Below, one piece after another: positions 63,352 through 64,000 of a DNA stretch of 64,000 nucleotides (within the stretch, counting starts at the first letter, position 1; every line of letters starts with the position of its first letter). This DNA comes from Acetobacter sacchari (GTDB lineage Bacteria; Pseudomonadota; Alphaproteobacteria; Acetobacterales; Acetobacteraceae): contig NZ_JAFVMF010000003.1 in the NCBI RefSeq assembly GCF_017377715.1, positions 62,001-126,000 on the forward strand, read 5' to 3'. Below the pieces are notes generated by a model. It worked only from the letters and a program-made list of their open reading frames with translations. It was not told the DNA's origin and made no database searches. The position numbers and the translations under genes were made by a program.

Positions 63352-64000
63352 ATGACCATGACATTTGCCGACCTCTCTCTGGCGGAACCCGTGCTGCGCG
63401 CGCTGGCGCAGGAAGGTTACGTCAAACCGACGCCGATCCAGGCCCAGTCGATCCCGATGCTGCTCGAAGGGCGCGATCTGCTTGGCATGGCGCAGACGGG
63501 CACTGGCAAGACCGCAGCCTTCGCGCTGCCTTTGCTTCATCGTCTGGCGCAGTCTCCACGCCCGGCGCCAGCAGGCGGCGCGCGCGTGCTCGTCCTCGCG
63601 CCCACGCGCGAGCTTGTCTCGCAGATTGCTGACGGCTTCGAGAGCTTTGGCCGCCATCTGGATATCAACGTAACGACGATTTTTGGCGGCGTTAGCCAGT
63701 TTCATCAGGTCAATGCGCTGAAAGATGGCGTGGACATCATTGTCGCCGCGCCGGGGCGTCTGCTCGATCTGATTGAGCAAGGACTGTGCGATCTGTCGCA
63801 GCTTGAAGCGCTGGTTCTGGACGAAGCTGACCAGATGCTCGACATGGGCTTCGCCAAGCCGATAGAGCGCATTGTCGCGACGTTGCCGAAAGATCGTCAC
63901 ACGCTGCTGTTTTCGGCGACGATGCCGAAGTCTATCGCTGCGTTGGCTGAGAGCCTGCTGCGCGACCCGGCGAAGGTCGAGATCGCTCCGCCGTCAACCA
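63352..64000 (+). CDS. DEAD-box ATP-dependent RNA helicase (partial, runs off right edge)
   Basis: The frame from ATG 63352 (second ATG at 63358) stays open to the window end, 216 codons. GGAGG lies about 11 bases upstream. Motifs seen are the Q motif (TPIQAQSIPMLLEGRD), Walker A (AQTGTGKT), PTRELVSQI, APGRLLDLIE, the DEAD box itself (VLDEADQMLDMGF) and SAT (LLFSATMP). It should unwind RNA in ribosome assembly or mRNA decay (RhlE-like). The C-terminal half lies outside the window. Confidence 0.95.
   Translation, partial: MTMTFADLSLAEPVLRALAQEGYVKPTPIQAQSIPMLLEGRDLLGMAQTGTGKTAAFALPLLHRLAQSPRPAPAGGARVLVLAPTRELVSQIADGFESFGRHLDINVTTIFGGVSQFHQVNALKDGVDIIVAAPGRLLDLIEQGLCDLSQLEALVLDEADQMLDMGFAKPIERIVATLPKDRHTLLFSATMPKSIAALAESLLRDPAKVEIAPPST

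Noticed and set aside
1..64000. CRISPR arrays, rRNA, tRNA, prophage or intact insertion sequences
   Set aside because: No regularly spaced direct repeats, no tRNA-like cloverleaf or rRNA stretch and no transposase, integrase or phage genes were seen.

Overview
This is a GC-rich bacterial chromosome segment with dense, mostly short-spaced genes and no rRNA, tRNA, CRISPR array or intact insertion sequence that I can see. The gene set fits an alphaproteobacterium, most probably an acetic acid bacterium (Acetobacteraceae). It includes a periplasmic PQQ quinohaemoprotein alcohol dehydrogenase, a class-2 PyrD, several Do-like and IMPACT-type housekeeping genes and small TetR regulators with their own operators. 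The family assignment is inference from gene content, not from a marker gene.

Layout. 0-6 kb: a complete tripartite RND efflux system (NodT outer-membrane factor, TetR, HlyD-type adaptor, RND pump). The TetR operator is visible in two copies, one in each promoter region. 6.4-12 kb: PQQ alcohol dehydrogenase, bacterioferritin with a strongly structured 3' region, and a sedolisin (S53) protease. 12-17 kb: photolyase and a DinG/XPD-type helicase. 17-22 kb: a metal-uptake cassette (small DUF2946-like protein, TonB receptor, PepSY protein with a Met-rich loop) followed by an APH(6)-type kinase. 22.5-27 kb: an isochorismatase-like protein, TetR, SCO1, a HAD phosphatase and pyrD. 27-33.5 kb: glycan genes (a 996-residue RgpF/HAD protein and two GT4 glycosyltransferases) interrupted by a dienelactone hydrolase. 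33.8-36 kb: a translationally coupled argE-like / aspartoacylase-like pair. 36.4-40.1 kb: a probable operon of formate/nitrite channel, FdhF/YdeP-type molybdopterin oxidoreductase and a nitrate-reductase-associated (NarM-like) protein. 40-46.7 kb: cupin dioxygenase with LysR, a degenerate peptide deformylase, glyA, an amino-acid permease and an FMN reductase.

47-53.4 kb holds the most interesting block. A divergent TetR with two operator-like palindromes sits in front of a D-aminopeptidase/MlrB-like serine hydrolase, an M81 (MlrC-like) metallopeptidase and a TonB receptor. The block is visibly more AT-rich than its surroundings. I read it as a transferred cassette for import and breakdown of an unusual, perhaps D-amino-acid-containing, peptide. 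It shares the two peptidase classes of the microcystin mlr pathway, but no mlrA or mlrD is present.

53.5-64 kb returns to housekeeping: Do-like protease, tadA, a 48-residue secreted peptide, a glutamine-amidotransferase-class hydrolase coupled to rluB, then rsmD and an IMPACT protein, a lipoprotein, a short-chain dehydrogenase that has lost its catalytic Ser/Tyr/Lys, an HD-domain hydrolase divergent from a GlxA-type regulator, and the start of a DEAD-box RNA helicase that runs off the right edge.
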